This document shows positions 45,161 to 56,853 of a stretch of DNA of 64,000 nt, piece after piece. A model generated the notes under the pieces. It saw nothing but the letters and a program-made list of their open reading frames with translations. It made no database searches and was not told the origin of the DNA. The stretch comes from Thiohalospira halophila DSM 15071 (GTDB lineage: Bacteria > Pseudomonadota > Gammaproteobacteria > Thiohalospirales > Thiohalospiraceae): contig NZ_FOMJ01000007.1 in the NCBI RefSeq assembly GCF_900112605.1, positions 1 through 64,000 of the forward strand. The letters run 5' to 3'. Made by a program: the position numbers and the translations under genes. Position 1 is the first letter of the stretch. Every line of letters begins with the position of its first letter.

Positions 45161-47893
45161 ATGCAAGAAACTGAGTACAAATTCGGATCGGAATGGATTA
45201 GGTGCGATCTTCATGTTCACACTCCGGAGTCCTTGGTAAACACTAACTACGGGGGAGCCGGGAACGAGCCTTGGGAAGAGTTTATCGCCGATCTAGAAAA
45301 CCTACCCGAAGATTTTAAACTCCTAGGAATTAATGATTATTTGTTTCTAGATGGGTATAAAAAAGTACAAGAATACAAAAAACAAGGGAGACTTAAAAAT
45401 ATAGACTCCATCATCCCTGTCATAGAATTGAGACTAGCTCAGTTTGCATCTTCCAGCGGGAAGTGGCAAGAAGTTAATTACCACGTAGTTTTCTCAGACG
45501 AACTGTCAGCGGAAGATATTGAGACTCAGTTCATTGGCGGCCTAATGGCTGATTTCCAGCTTTCTGATTCGTATGCTTATTTGAAGGAGCGCTTTTCGGC
45601 GGCCCCTACTTATAAATCCCTAACAGAACTCGGAAAGTTAATTATTGATGCCGCCCCAGAAGATAAAAGAAAAGATTTCTCTGCACCATTAATAGAGGGA
45701 TTCAATAATTTAGTTTTTGAAAGAAACGTCATTGAAAAACTACTCCAGAAATCTGTATTCAACAACAAAACATTGACAGCAATAGGAAAAACTGAATGGG
45801 ATAAATTACAATGGAACGATCATAGCATCGCCTCAAAAAAACACACCATACAGTCTGTCGATTTTTTATTCGTCTCCTCCGAAAATGCGTCTGCGGCAAC
45901 TAATGCGTGGCAAAAGTTAAAAGACCAGAACGTCAATGACAGGTTGATAGATTGCAGTGATTCTCACTATCACTCTTGGAGCTCTAATAAAGACCGATTA
46001 GGAAACTCTTTTTCTTGGATACGAGCCAAGCCTTCTTTTGAGGGAATACGGCAGGCTCTTTATGAGTACCCGGCCCGTGTTCGATTCTCGGACGCAAAAC
46101 CTAATGAACCAGTTCAAAGGCTAGACAATTTCAAAGCATCCCTTCCAAATGACATTTACTTAAAAGAAGAAAAGTTTTGCTTTAGTGGTGATTATGAATT
46201 CAACTTCAACCCCTGCTTTACGTGCATAATTGGAGGCAGAGGCTCAGGCAAGAGCACACTACTCCAAATGGTAGCGAAAAGTTATGGGGCTTCTATAACT
46301 AACGATATTTGGGATCAAACTTTAGGATCGTTGTCCTCGGATGGAGGCCCCTTACAAGTCACAGATTTTTTTGAAACGAAGGGCACTGCCTATTCATCAG
46401 AGATAGAATATATACACCAAAATGCTGTTGAGGCCTTTGCGCAAGACACATCAAAATTAAAAACCGCGATCAATAATAGGGTTAAAAAGAGGGTCGATAA
46501 AACCGAATACGAGGAAATCAAGGAAGACTTGAAAAGCAGCCACGAATTGAGTAATGAGGAAATCAATAAAGTCAAAGAAACGATTTCTCTGCAAAAGGAG
46601 AAGGACTCACTCTCTTCGCAGATTAAAGAAAAAAGGTCTCTAATTGAAACTGTCTCGGACGAAAAGTATAGAGAAAAGCAGAACAAACTCGATAAATCCC
46701 AACAACACGAAAAGGAGTTAAAAAAGGCGTACGATAAAACGTCTGACGCTCTGTCCGGGCTTAAAGAATGTCAAGATCGCCTAGATGAAGTTACGTCTTT
46801 GGAAAATAATCCTCTGGCCTCTCCAGCGGAAGCGGCAAAGAAATATCTAGAAGAGGCCATTTCGGAGCTATCAAAGAAGGAACCTTGGCAACGATCAAAC
46901 GAGCAATTAAAGGCTGCCAAGGATGACGCTACACACGCTCAGCATGAAATCCAGAAAATTTTTCAGGATAAGGGGTTGGATCCTGAATCAGTAACGGATG
47001 TTCAAACTGCAAGTTCAGAAATCGGCCCTTTAGAAGACCGCCTTTCTGAAATTGACGGTATTCTGGGGAGTTTCAATGAAGAAGACGACCCTAAGAGGTT
47101 ATGCGCTGAAAACGCGAAACGCTTGGAATGTTATTTAGATTCCGTTTTGGAGTCGATGGTTAAAGAATTGGCAAGCTCTTCAGACCAGGTTTCTGACCTT
47201 CAGATTGTTAGCGAGAGGGCGCGCTCTAAGGCTCATGAAGATTGGGTGCAATGGTTAATCGAGGAAATCAGGAAATCCAACAAAGAAGAGAGAGTTCAAG
47301 AAGCGAAAATCACAGAGATTTTTGCAACCATCCCCCTAAAGGATGATCTGGTTTGGAGCGATATAGATTCCGCTTTGACATCCTCCTCTGCCCAAAAAGC
47401 TTCAACTCAAATAAGAGAGTTTCTAAAGGATCCATCCGTATTCAAGATCGCCCAAATCAAGTGGAACTCTCTTCAAACGGATGTTGAAAACTATAGAAGT
47501 TATCGACTTTTATATAATGGCCGTAATATTGAAGATTTATCTTTTGGCCAAAGATGTACAGCTGTTCTAGTTTTTTTGTTAAAAATGGGAAACACTCCTG
47601 TCATTATTGATGAACCTGAGGCCCACTTGGATTCATTGCTAATTGCCAAATACTTAGTGGAATTAATCAAGGAAAAGAAGCAATACAGACAGATTATTTT
47701 TGCAACGCATAATGCTAACTTTGTTATAAACGGGGATGCCGATTTAATCCACCACCTTGAGGTCGATGAAAGTGGAACGACTAAAGTTGAATCCTTTTCT
47801 ATCGAAGACACTGAGAATCGACAAAGGCTTTTAGGATTGGAGGGAGGAGATAGGGCTTTTCGCTTGAGAGCCACCCGCTACCACACTTATTGA
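45161..47893 (+). CDS. PHP-domain + SMC/RecN-like AAA ATPase (TrlF-like), candidate defence protein
   Basis: 910 aa. An N-terminal PHP phosphoesterase domain (about 1-330) keeps metal ligands His18 and His20 in CDLHVHTPES and the late DCSDSHYHSW motif. An ABC/SMC-like ATPase follows: Walker A GGRGSGKST (358-366), a long charged coiled coil (about 430-720), signature LSFGQ (793-797) and Walker B IIDEPEAHLDS with Asp817-Glu818. Resembles the TrlF family of standalone PHP-ATPases often seen in defence islands. The gene is far AT-richer than every neighbour, with A/T-ending codons, so it is horizontally acquired. A GTG at 45092 in frame was rejected as the start since it adds a non-conserved tail; the ATG at 45161 has only a weak AGG. 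Confidence 0.85.
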   Translation: MQETEYKFGSEWIRCDLHVHTPESLVNTNYGGAGNEPWEEFIADLENLPEDFKLLGINDYLFLDGYKKVQEYKKQGRLKNIDSIIPVIELRLAQFASSSGKWQEVNYHVVFSDELSAEDIETQFIGGLMADFQLSDSYAYLKERFSAAPTYKSLTELGKLIIDAAPEDKRKDFSAPLIEGFNNLVFERNVIEKLLQKSVFNNKTLTAIGKTEWDKLQWNDHSIASKKHTIQSVDFLFVSSENASAATNAWQKLKDQNVNDRLIDCSDSHYHSWSSNKDRLGNSFSWIRAKPSFEGIRQALYEYPARVRFSDAKPNEPVQRLDNFKASLPNDIYLKEEKFCFSGDYEFNFNPCFTCIIGGRGSGKSTLLQMVAKSYGASITNDIWDQTLGSLSSDGGPLQVTDFFETKGTAYSSEIEYIHQNAVEAFAQDTSKLKTAINNRVKKRVDKTEYEEIKEDLKSSHELSNEEINKVKETISLQKEKDSLSSQIKEKRSLIETVSDEKYREKQNKLDKSQQHEKELKKAYDKTSDALSGLKECQDRLDEVTSLENNPLASPAEAAKKYLEEAISELSKKEPWQRSNEQLKAAKDDATHAQHEIQKIFQDKGLDPESVTDVQTASSEIGPLEDRLSEIDGILGSFNEEDDPKRLCAENAKRLECYLDSVLESMVKELASSSDQVSDLQIVSERARSKAHEDWVQWLIEEIRKSNKEERVQEAKITEIFATIPLKDDLVWSDIDSALTSSSAQKASTQIREFLKDPSVFKIAQIKWNSLQTDVENYRSYRLLYNGRNIEDLSFGQRCTAVLVFLLKMGNTPVIIDEPEAHLDSLLIAKYLVELIKEKKQYRQIIFATHNANFVINGDADLIHHLEVDESGTTKVESFSIEDTENRQRLLGLEGGDRAFRLRATRYHTY

Positions 47894-48153
47894 AAGCAGC
47901 CGGCGGTACCCACTCCGGTTATATCTAGTTGCCGGAGTTGGTTCTGGAAGACAAAAGAGTGAAGCAAATTATCCCGGAAAACGAGGGCCAGTTTTTATTT
48001 TGGCTTATGTGTAAAGCCTTACTCTTGCGCGTTAGAGCATCGACAAATAATTCTTTAGAAAGCCGGGCCTTGAGGTTACGCGCATCAAAGACTAGGTTTT
48101 TCTTGTGAGCGCGCCGCGGACGACGTTCCAGTTGCCAAAAAGGAGGGAAGAAT
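47894..48153. other. 260-nt gap downstream of the PHP-ATPase gene
   Basis: Intermediate GC and AT-rich patches; no ORF worth calling. It contains the hairpin at 47912-47938 and carries the strong AGGAGG RBS of the lipase gene. It marks the right boundary of the AT-rich island. Confidence 0.5.
47912..47938 (+). terminator. Hairpin after the PHP-ATPase gene
   Basis: ACTCCGG and CCGGAGT pair perfectly over 7 bp around a 13-nt loop, beginning 18 nt after the stop. No U-run, so a weak or Rho-assisted terminator. Confidence 0.35.
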
Positions 48154-49206
48154 ATGGCCAGCTATTTCAGAGAGAAGAGATTACTGACTTCTCCGCCCGT
48201 GGCCCGGGCGGCCTACTCGGATCGGACCGCCTGGATCATGGCGGAGCTGTCACGGCTCGTGTACGAGCCGTTGCCGGCAGAGGTCTCAATCACCCGGCTG
48301 GTGCAAGAGATCAAGGAATCCGTGGAGACCGGGGAGGCGGAAGACACCGTTACAGCTCTGGTCAGAAAGGCCGTGGCGGCAGAGCAGGAAACCACAACGG
48401 AGCTGGCCTCGATCCTGCGACAAGCCGATTTCGAGCTTCTGGAGAGCTTCGATGAAGGGGGAACCCAGGCCTTCCTGGCGCGGCTCAATGCGAACGGCGC
48501 CGCCGGTAGCATGCTAATTCTGGCCTTCCGGGGAACGGAGCTAGAAGCCGCTGATATCTTTGCTGATATCAAGGCGAACCTGCGCTCGGCCCCGGGCGGA
48601 GGGCGCGTGCATCGGGGTTTCCTTGAGGCCTTTCAACGTGTTGAGGAGCCCATCAGGCAGGCTCTGGAACAGCACGCCGGGCCACCCCTCTACATTACCG
48701 GCCACTCCCTGGGCGGCGCCCTGGCCACACTCGCCACCCGGTATCTGGAGAAGGACAGCACTGGTGCCTGCTATACCTTCGGCGGCCCCAGGGTTGGTGA
48801 CCGGGAACTCTTTGCCGGGATCAAAACGCCGGTGTATCGGGTGGTAAACGCCGCGGACGGGGTGCCAAGGGTGCCTTTCGGCTATGGCTTCAACATTATT
48901 TCAGGGGCCATTGGCCTGCTCCCGGGAAGTATCTCCAAGCGAATCTCCAGCTTTATGGAGAACTTCAAGGGCTATACCCACTATGGCTATCAGGTATTCC
49001 TCACCGCGCCCCCGAACCAGCCTGATGAGAAAGGCATCCCGTTCAAGAAGCTGCGGGTGGAGCATAGCCCGAATTTCTTCCGGAAGGCGCGCCTGGTTCT
49101 CGCCCGCTGGATAAAGTCCTGGGGCGCGGCGGCGGCCCAAGACCACGGCTCGGGCGAATACGTCGAGAAGCTCCAGGCCCACGCCCTACGCCGGAATCCG
49201 GAATAG
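48154..49206 (+). CDS. Class 3 lipase-family alpha/beta hydrolase
   Basis: 350 aa. Nucleophile Ser185 in ITGHSLGGALATLATRYL, Asp likely in VVNAADGVPRVPFGYG and a His further on in the HYGYQVF or terminal HGSGEY region. The oxyanion-hole region is LAFRGTE. No signal peptide: MASYFREKRLLTSPPVARAAYSD. It has lower GC than the flanking housekeeping genes but not the extreme AT bias of the PHP-ATPase. GGAGGGAAG precedes the ATG. Lipases with this fold occur as effectors or as abortive-infection components, but here only proximity to the island supports this. Confidence 0.85.
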   Translation: MASYFREKRLLTSPPVARAAYSDRTAWIMAELSRLVYEPLPAEVSITRLVQEIKESVETGEAEDTVTALVRKAVAAEQETTTELASILRQADFELLESFDEGGTQAFLARLNANGAAGSMLILAFRGTELEAADIFADIKANLRSAPGGGRVHRGFLEAFQRVEEPIRQALEQHAGPPLYITGHSLGGALATLATRYLEKDSTGACYTFGGPRVGDRELFAGIKTPVYRVVNAADGVPRVPFGYGFNIISGAIGLLPGSISKRISSFMENFKGYTHYGYQVFLTAPPNQPDEKGIPFKKLRVEHSPNFFRKARLVLARWIKSWGAAAAQDHGSGEYVEKLQAHALRRNPE

Positions 49207-51697
<2,491 letters not shown>

Positions 51698-51722
51698 CCC
51701 CCGTCACCGGTATTCCGCATGA

Positions 51723-51756
51723 AAAAGGGGCCGCCCCTCCCGGGACGGCCCCTTTT
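51723..51756. terminator. Bidirectional rho-independent terminator between katG and soxB
   Basis: AAAAGGGGCCG pairs with CGGCCCCTTTT over 11 bp with a 12-nt loop; A-rich before and T-rich after give U-tracts on both strands. It serves katG from the left and soxB from the right. Confidence 0.9.
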
Positions 51757-51780
51757 CCTCTTACCGGTGGCTGAGCGGGA

Positions 51781-53562
51781 CTAGCTCAGGATCTCGCCGG
51801 CGTAGTCATCGATGCCCGGGTTGCCCTTCACGTTACGCAGCTTGGGCGTGTTGAGCTTGTCGATGCTCACCGTGTCGCGATCGCGGAGGTAGGTGGCCAC
51901 CACGTCCCAGATGGGCTCGCCGGGGGACTGCTCGCCCACGGTGGCCCAGCCGGCGACCTTGTAGGTCTTGTTGGCCTCCAGCTTCTCGCCGTTGTCCAGG
52001 GTGAGGTCGGAGATCCGCTTGCCGATGGTGGCGGTGGGGTCGATGGTGTAGTCGAGCCCGCCGACGCGCACCATGTCCCCGCCCTGCTGGCGGTAGGGGT
52101 CCTCGTTGAAGAGGTTGTCGGCGACATCCTCCAGGACCATCTTGATCCGCTCGCCGGTCATCTCCTGGACGTAGGTCTCCGGGTAGGTGACGCCGGTCTG
52201 GTCCATCACGTGCTCCATGGTGATGGACTGGCCGGGCAGCACCGAGGTGCCCCAGCGGAAGCCGGGGGAGAGGCTGATATCGGCCCCGCCCACCTCGCGC
52301 TGGGCATCGCAGATCACCTGGTCGAAGGTGCCGTTGAAGTTGCCGCGGCGATACATCAGCTCGTCGGCCACCGCCAGCTCCTCGTTGAGCTTGTCGAGGT
52401 AGGGCTCGCGGACCCCCTGGATGTAGCGGCTCATCTCCTTGTCCGGCTCGATGTAGTTGGAGAAGACCGGCACCAGGTGGTACTTGAAGTCGCGCATCTT
52501 GCCGTCGCGGATATCCATGTCCATGACCGCGAGGAACTTGCCGTTGGAGCCGGCGTTGGAGACCACGGTCTGGCCGTCGGGGCTGTCCACCACCACCGGC
52601 TCGACGATGGCATCGTGGGTGTGGCCGCCGAAGATGACGTCGATGCCGCGCACCCGCTGGCCCATCTTGATGTCCACGTCCGCGCCGTTGTGGGAGAGGA
52701 CGAAGACCGCGTCGGGCTTCTCCTTCTCGCGCACCTCGTCCACCACCTTCTGCATCTCCGACTCCTTGATGCCGAAGCTCCAGTCGGGGATGAAGCGCTG
52801 CGGGTTGGCGATGGGGGTGTAAGGGAAGGCCTGGCCGATGACGGCCACCCGGGCGCCGCCCACTTCCTTCATGGTGTAGGGCGGGAAGACCCGGCCGGAA
52901 TCCTCGTCGTAGACATCCGCGCCGCCGAAGATGGCGTCGATACTGGCGAAGACGTTCTGCGCCACGAAGTCGCCATTGAAGCGCTTGATGTTCTTGAGGA
53001 TCTCCTCCTGGTGGTAGGTGAACTCCCAGTGGCCGGTCATCACGTCCACGCCCAGGAGGTTGGTGGCGTCCACCATGTCCTGGCCACGGGTCCACAGGGC
53101 GGTTCCGGAGCCCTGCCAGGTATCGCCGCCGTCCATGAGGAGGGTGTTGTTGTCGCCGCGCTCGGCCCGGATCTTCTTCACCAGGGTAGCCAGGTGGTCA
53201 AAGCCGCCGACCTTGCCGTACTTCTCCGCCGCCTCGGCGAAGTCGAGGTAGGTGAAGGCGTGGGCCTCGGGGCCGTTGGAGGGCAGGCCGAAGTAGTCCA
53301 GCAGGTGTTTGCCCACCAGGTGCGGCGGCCGGCCCTTGGCGCTGTTGAGCCCGAGATTGACGTTGGGCTCACGGAAATAGACCGGGTTGAGCTGGGCGTG
53401 GCAGTCGGTCATGTGCATGACCGTGGCATTGCCGAACTTCGGAATATCGTAGAGCTGCTCCGGCGACTTGACCGTGCCCCGGCCGGAACCGCAGGCCGGC
53501 AGCATGCCCACGGCGCCGGCGGCGCCGATCATCTGCAGGAATTCGCGACGATTGAAGTGCAT
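51781..53562 (-). CDS. soxB: Sox thiosulfohydrolase SoxB
   Basis: 593 aa. Tat-type signal with twin Arg5-Arg6 (NRREFLQ) and a lipobox-like PACG. Nucleotidase-type dimanganese site: MHMTDCHAQLNPVYFREP, DGGDTWQGSG, TGHWEFTYHQ and GGHTHDAIVEP. It hydrolyses the sulfate group from SoxY-bound thiosulfate in the periplasm. No soxXA/YZ lies next to it; a stand-alone soxB is common in some sulfur-oxidising gammaproteobacteria. Start at 53562 follows GAGGAGATAAT. Convergent with katG across a shared terminator. Confidence 0.96.
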   Translation of the reverse strand: MHFNRREFLQMIGAAGAVGMLPACGSGRGTVKSPEQLYDIPKFGNATVMHMTDCHAQLNPVYFREPNVNLGLNSAKGRPPHLVGKHLLDYFGLPSNGPEAHAFTYLDFAEAAEKYGKVGGFDHLATLVKKIRAERGDNNTLLMDGGDTWQGSGTALWTRGQDMVDATNLLGVDVMTGHWEFTYHQEEILKNIKRFNGDFVAQNVFASIDAIFGGADVYDEDSGRVFPPYTMKEVGGARVAVIGQAFPYTPIANPQRFIPDWSFGIKESEMQKVVDEVREKEKPDAVFVLSHNGADVDIKMGQRVRGIDVIFGGHTHDAIVEPVVVDSPDGQTVVSNAGSNGKFLAVMDMDIRDGKMRDFKYHLVPVFSNYIEPDKEMSRYIQGVREPYLDKLNEELAVADELMYRRGNFNGTFDQVICDAQREVGGADISLSPGFRWGTSVLPGQSITMEHVMDQTGVTYPETYVQEMTGERIKMVLEDVADNLFNEDPYRQQGGDMVRVGGLDYTIDPTATIGKRISDLTLDNGEKLEANKTYKVAGWATVGEQSPGEPIWDVVATYLRDRDTVSIDKLNTPKLRNVKGNPGIDDYAGEILS

Positions 53563-53779
53563 ATTATCTCCTCGATGGTCTGTTCTCGCCGATCCGGCGT
53601 CCGGGCGACACCGCATCCTCCTCCCTGCGCCCCGCCTGCAGCGGTGGGGATAGCCACTTCCTCCATTAAGCGGGCTACTTTAGCCCCCGGGCTTCCCGCG
53701 GACAAGGCGACTCCCCCACTGAGATGCGGGATTGGCCCTCGGGATTCCGCTTAAGGGGATGGGATTTTTTATGGGGGCA

Positions 53780-54388
53780 TTAGTTGCGTTGGAGAATCCG
53801 GGGCGCCCAGCCGAACACCAGCCGATAGCCTAGCAACAAGGTCATAATAATGGCATGGACCATCGCCTCGCGGTAATCGGCCCGGACGATCCACCAGTGG
53901 TGGACCACCCCGGCCACCGCCGCCGGGTAGACCAGCCGGTGCAGCGCCTGCCAACGCTTGGCCCCCAGCCGCTTCACCGCCGCCCGGGGCGAGGTGAGCG
54001 CCAGCGGCAACAGCAGGGTGAAGGCCAGCAGGCCCACCGTGATGAAGGGCCGCTCCAGGATGTCCCGGGCGATCTCCGTCCACCAGAAGAACTGGTCCAG
54101 CCAGAGGTAGAGGGTCAGGTGGGCGGCCGCGTAGAAGAAGGCGAAGAGCCCCAGCATCCGGCGTAGCTGCATGGGCCAGTTCCAGCCGGTGAGCCCGCGC
54201 AGCGGGGTCAGGGCCAGGCCGATAAGCAGCATGCGCAGAGTCCAGGTGCCGCTCTCGACGATGAGGGTCTCCGCCGGATTGGTCCCCAGGCCGCCGGTGA
54301 ACGCCCCCCACACCAGCCACAGGGCCGGCAGCGAGGCGAGGCCGAAGACCGCCGGCTTGAGGCGGTAGCGGACGGTCTGTCGGCGCAT
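53780..54388 (-). CDS. msrQ: Heme-binding membrane subunit MsrQ of the periplasmic methionine sulfoxide reductase
   Basis: 202 aa, six predicted helices. His ligands in the FFYAAAHLTLY and LHRLVYPAAVAGVVHHWW segments, as in E. coli YedZ. It passes electrons from the quinone pool or flavin reductase to MsrP. The start lies next to the msrP stop. Confidence 0.95.
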   Translation of the reverse strand: MRRQTVRYRLKPAVFGLASLPALWLVWGAFTGGLGTNPAETLIVESGTWTLRMLLIGLALTPLRGLTGWNWPMQLRRMLGLFAFFYAAAHLTLYLWLDQFFWWTEIARDILERPFITVGLLAFTLLLPLALTSPRAAVKRLGAKRWQALHRLVYPAAVAGVVHHWWIVRADYREAMVHAIIMTLLLGYRLVFGWAPRILQRN

Positions 54389-55342
54389 CTAGAAGTGCTT
54401 CTCCAGATCCATCCCGCGGTAGAGATCGGCCACCCATTCGCCGTAGCCGTTGAATTTCTCCGTGGGCCGCTTGCCGAACTCGCCGATGCGCCGCTCCCGG
54501 CGCTGGCTCCAGCGCGGATGGGGCACCTCGGGGTTCACGTTGGCGTAGAAGCCGTACTCCTCCGGCGCCGAGCGCATCCAGGTGGAGGTGGGCTGCTCTT
54601 CGGTAAAGCGCATCTCCACGATGGACTTGATGCTCTTGAAGCCGTACTTCCACGGCACCACCAGCCGGATGGGGGCGCCGTTCTGCTTGGGCAGCGCCTC
54701 GCCGTAGAGGCCCACGGCGAGGAGGGTCAGCGGATGGGTGGCCTCGTCCATACGCAGCCCCTCCACGTAGGGCCAGTCCAGGATGTCTCGGCGCTGGCCG
54801 CGCATGTTCTCCGGGTCATGGAGGGTGGTGAACTGGACGTACTTGGCCCGGGAGGTGGGCCGGAAGCGCTGGATGACGTCGCGCAGGGGGAAGCCCACCC
54901 AGGGGATGACCATGGACCACCCCTCCACGCAGCGCAGCCGGTAGATCCGCTCCTCGAAGTCGTGGGGGCGAACGAACTCCTCCAGCGGGATATCACCGGT
55001 GCGCTCCGCCTCCCCCGAGACCCGCACGCTCCAGGGGTCGATGGGCATCTGGTGGGCGTAATCGCTGGGGTCGGACTTGCCGGTCCCGAATTCGAAGAAG
55101 TTGTTGTAGGTGGTGACGTCACCGTAGGGTGTGCGCTCCTCGTCGGTGGAGAAGCGACCCGGCTCCCGGATCTCGCCGAACCGCCCCTCGGGGATGGCCG
55201 CCTCCGCCAGCGCCGGCAGGCCGCCGGCCGTGAGCAGGACCCCGGCGGCATCGCGCATGAAACGCCGCCGCTGGCGATAGACCGGCTCCGGCGTCACATC
55301 CTGTTCGCGGCCCTGCCACGGGCGCTGGGGACGAATGAACAT
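54389..55342 (-). CDS. msrP: Periplasmic methionine sulfoxide reductase catalytic subunit MsrP
   Basis: 317 aa. Tat signal ([11 protein letters not shown]) and a molybdopterin SUOX fold: [21 protein letters not shown] with the Mo-ligating Cys in RCVEGW, then [17 protein letters not shown]. It repairs oxidised periplasmic proteins and fits an oxidant-exposed periplasm. Start at 55342 follows GGAGG. First gene of the msrPQ operon; the prophage begins about 220 nt upstream. Confidence 0.97.
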   Translation of the reverse strand: MFIRPQRPWQGREQDVTPEPVYRQRRRFMRDAAGVLLTAGGLPALAEAAIPEGRFGEIREPGRFSTDEERTPYGDVTTYNNFFEFGTGKSDPSDYAHQMPIDPWSVRVSGEAERTGDIPLEEFVRPHDFEERIYRLRCVEGWSMVIPWVGFPLRDVIQRFRPTSRAKYVQFTTLHDPENMRGQRRDILDWPYVEGLRMDEATHPLTLLAVGLYGEALPKQNGAPIRLVVPWKYGFKSIKSIVEMRFTEEQPTSTWMRSAPEEYGFYANVNPEVPHPRWSQRRERRIGEFGKRPTEKFNGYGEWVADLYRGMDLEKHF

Positions 55343-55396
55343 GGCGACCTCCTCTTTCGTTCCGGGGCTTTCACTGTATTCCCGGGGCTGCAAAAG

Positions 55397-55425
55397 ACCC
55401 CGTCATTCCCGCGAAGGCGGGAATC
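55397..55425. repeat. Dispersed palindromic element, copy 2
   Basis: CCCCGTC followed by ATTCCCGC-GAAG-GCGGGAAT, the inverted counterpart of the copy at 20021-20050. Hairpin at 55405-55424. It lies between the host msrP gene and the prophage edge. Confidence 0.6.
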
Positions 55426-55523
55426 TCGAAGACCCGCCACCGAGCCTGAAGGGCCAATGGAGCAGGACCTTGTGGCATGATGATAGCCCAGAATATGACC
55501 TATCCCCGCTAGCCTTAGAGTTA

Positions 55524-55539
55524 ACCTGTTATTTCAGGT
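55524..55539. repeat. Short inverted repeat near the prophage edge
   Basis: ACCTG and CAGGT flank a TTATTT loop. It lies in the AT-rich stretch between the host and the integrase; possible integrase core or terminator. Confidence 0.35.
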
Positions 55540-55555
55540 ACTTGGATAAAGCAGT

Positions 55556-55594
55556 TAGGGGCGTGTATACAATTCTAGGGGGTGCCTGTATACA
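55556..55594. repeat. Iterated TAGGGG-n-TGTATACA motif downstream of the integrase gene
   Basis: TAGGGG followed by TGTATACA occurs twice (55556-55571 and 55576-55594), spacers 2 and 5 nt. Each TGTATACA is itself a palindrome. The second copy ends 1 nt before the integrase stop codon. Likely integrase or excisionase arm-type sites. Confidence 0.6.
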
Positions 55595-55595
55595 G

Positions 55596-56630
55596 TCACT
55601 CGCCGGGGTCCGGGTCGATGAGGTCCAGGGGGTTCATCTGCCGCTGGCTCTTGGCGCGGAGGTAGGCCTCCGTCGTCGACCGGCTCCGGTGTCCGGCCAG
55701 GGCTTGCGCGTCTTCTCCGCGCTCATGGTAATCCGTCAGGCTCTTGGCGCGTAGGTCGTGGAAGGTGAAGCTCTCGGCGATGTCTTCGGCGCGCATAGCT
55801 CGTTTGATGGTGTTCCTCCAGGTCGAGCCAAAGCCGCCAGAGGTGTACGGCTGGCCATGGGACGAGGTCAGGATGTAGACGCTGGGGACGGTTCGCCTGT
55901 TCAGGTTCTTGGCGTGCTCCAGGGCGCTGGCAAGGGCCGGCGTTATGCGAAGGACGAGGGGCCGGCCGCCCTTCTTGGGCTGTATGCGCAGGCCGTCCTC
56001 GGTGACGTCGCTCCAGCGCAGGGCGATCAGTTCGCTCTTCCGCCGAGCCGTGATGTAGGCCAGATCCATGGCCAACGCCATCGACGCCGATGCGTGACTC
56101 CGAACCGCCCGGAACTCCGCGTCTGTGACGTATCGCTCTCGAGGTTTTTCCGGGAAGCTCCGGACGTCCCTGCATGGGTTTCGGTCAGCCAGCCCCCGCC
56201 GCAAGGCGTAGGCGTACACCGAGGATAGGACGGACTTGTCCCGGTTGGCTGCTGAGTGGCTGAAGTGTTCGTCGAGGTATCGGGCGACGTGGCGGGGCTG
56301 GATCTCCTGGATGGGCATGTGGCCGAAGACCTGCTCCAGGCGGCGCAGGCACACGTCGTAGGAGGACTGGGTGTTGGCGGCCTTCTCAACCAGGACCTCG
56401 GCCCTGTACTGGGCGATGGTCGCGGCCACGCTCCCGGGTGGCACCTCCCCCATCTCGGCCTCGAGGCGCGCATACTCGGCCAGGGCCTCTTCCCAGGTGG
56501 TGCCCAGACGAATCCACCGGCGCCCCTTACCGCCCCGGCCGGAGGTCAGGTAGCGATAGGCTCCGTTTTTCCAGTGCATCCGGCGCGGTAGCCCCGCGCC
56601 GTTCGTCCTTTGTCGCCCCATACCCTCCAT
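55596..56630 (-). CDS. Phage tyrosine recombinase (integrase)
   Basis: 344 aa. Core-binding helices in the N-terminal half and a catalytic domain with Arg in ITARRKSELIALRW, HDLR at 291-294 and the nucleophile Tyr323 in TTEAYLR; GHRS provides the second His/Arg region. It catalyses site-specific integration and excision. The start at 56630 lies 1 nt after the DUF4224 stop, so the two are coupled. An ATG at 56621 has GGAGG too close to serve well. Confidence 0.93.
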   Translation of the reverse strand: MEGMGRQRTNGAGLPRRMHWKNGAYRYLTSGRGGKGRRWIRLGTTWEEALAEYARLEAEMGEVPPGSVAATIAQYRAEVLVEKAANTQSSYDVCLRRLEQVFGHMPIQEIQPRHVARYLDEHFSHSAANRDKSVLSSVYAYALRRGLADRNPCRDVRSFPEKPRERYVTDAEFRAVRSHASASMALAMDLAYITARRKSELIALRWSDVTEDGLRIQPKKGGRPLVLRITPALASALEHAKNLNRRTVPSVYILTSSHGQPYTSGGFGSTWRNTIKRAMRAEDIAESFTFHDLRAKSLTDYHERGEDAQALAGHRSRSTTEAYLRAKSQRQMNPLDLIDPDPGE

Positions 56631-56631
56631 G

Positions 56632-56853
56632 TTAGCCGGTCTTCCTCAGCCTGGCGAAGTCCGGCTCGGGACGAGCGGAGGACCCGCTGCCCCCTGCAAG
56701 CATCTGCTCGGCGTGGGCCCGACTGACGCGCGGGCGGCCGACGCGGTCCTCGACGTAGGTCCACCCGTTGCGCTCCAGCCATCCCCGCTGATACGCCGGC
56801 AGCTGGTAGCCAGTCAGCTCCTGGAGCTCATCGGCGGTCAGGCAGAGGCTCAC
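56632..56853 (-). CDS. DUF4224 phage protein
   Basis: 73 aa. CLTADELQELTGYQLPAYQRGWLERNGW and VGRPRVSRAHAEQML are the family features. DUF4224 proteins are short and sit next to phage integrases; an excisionase-like role is proposed but unproven. Starts with GTG, overlapping the exonuclease stop (4 nt). Confidence 0.8.
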   Translation of the reverse strand: MSLCLTADELQELTGYQLPAYQRGWLERNGWTYVEDRVGRPRVSRAHAEQMLAGGSGSSARPEPDFARLRKTG

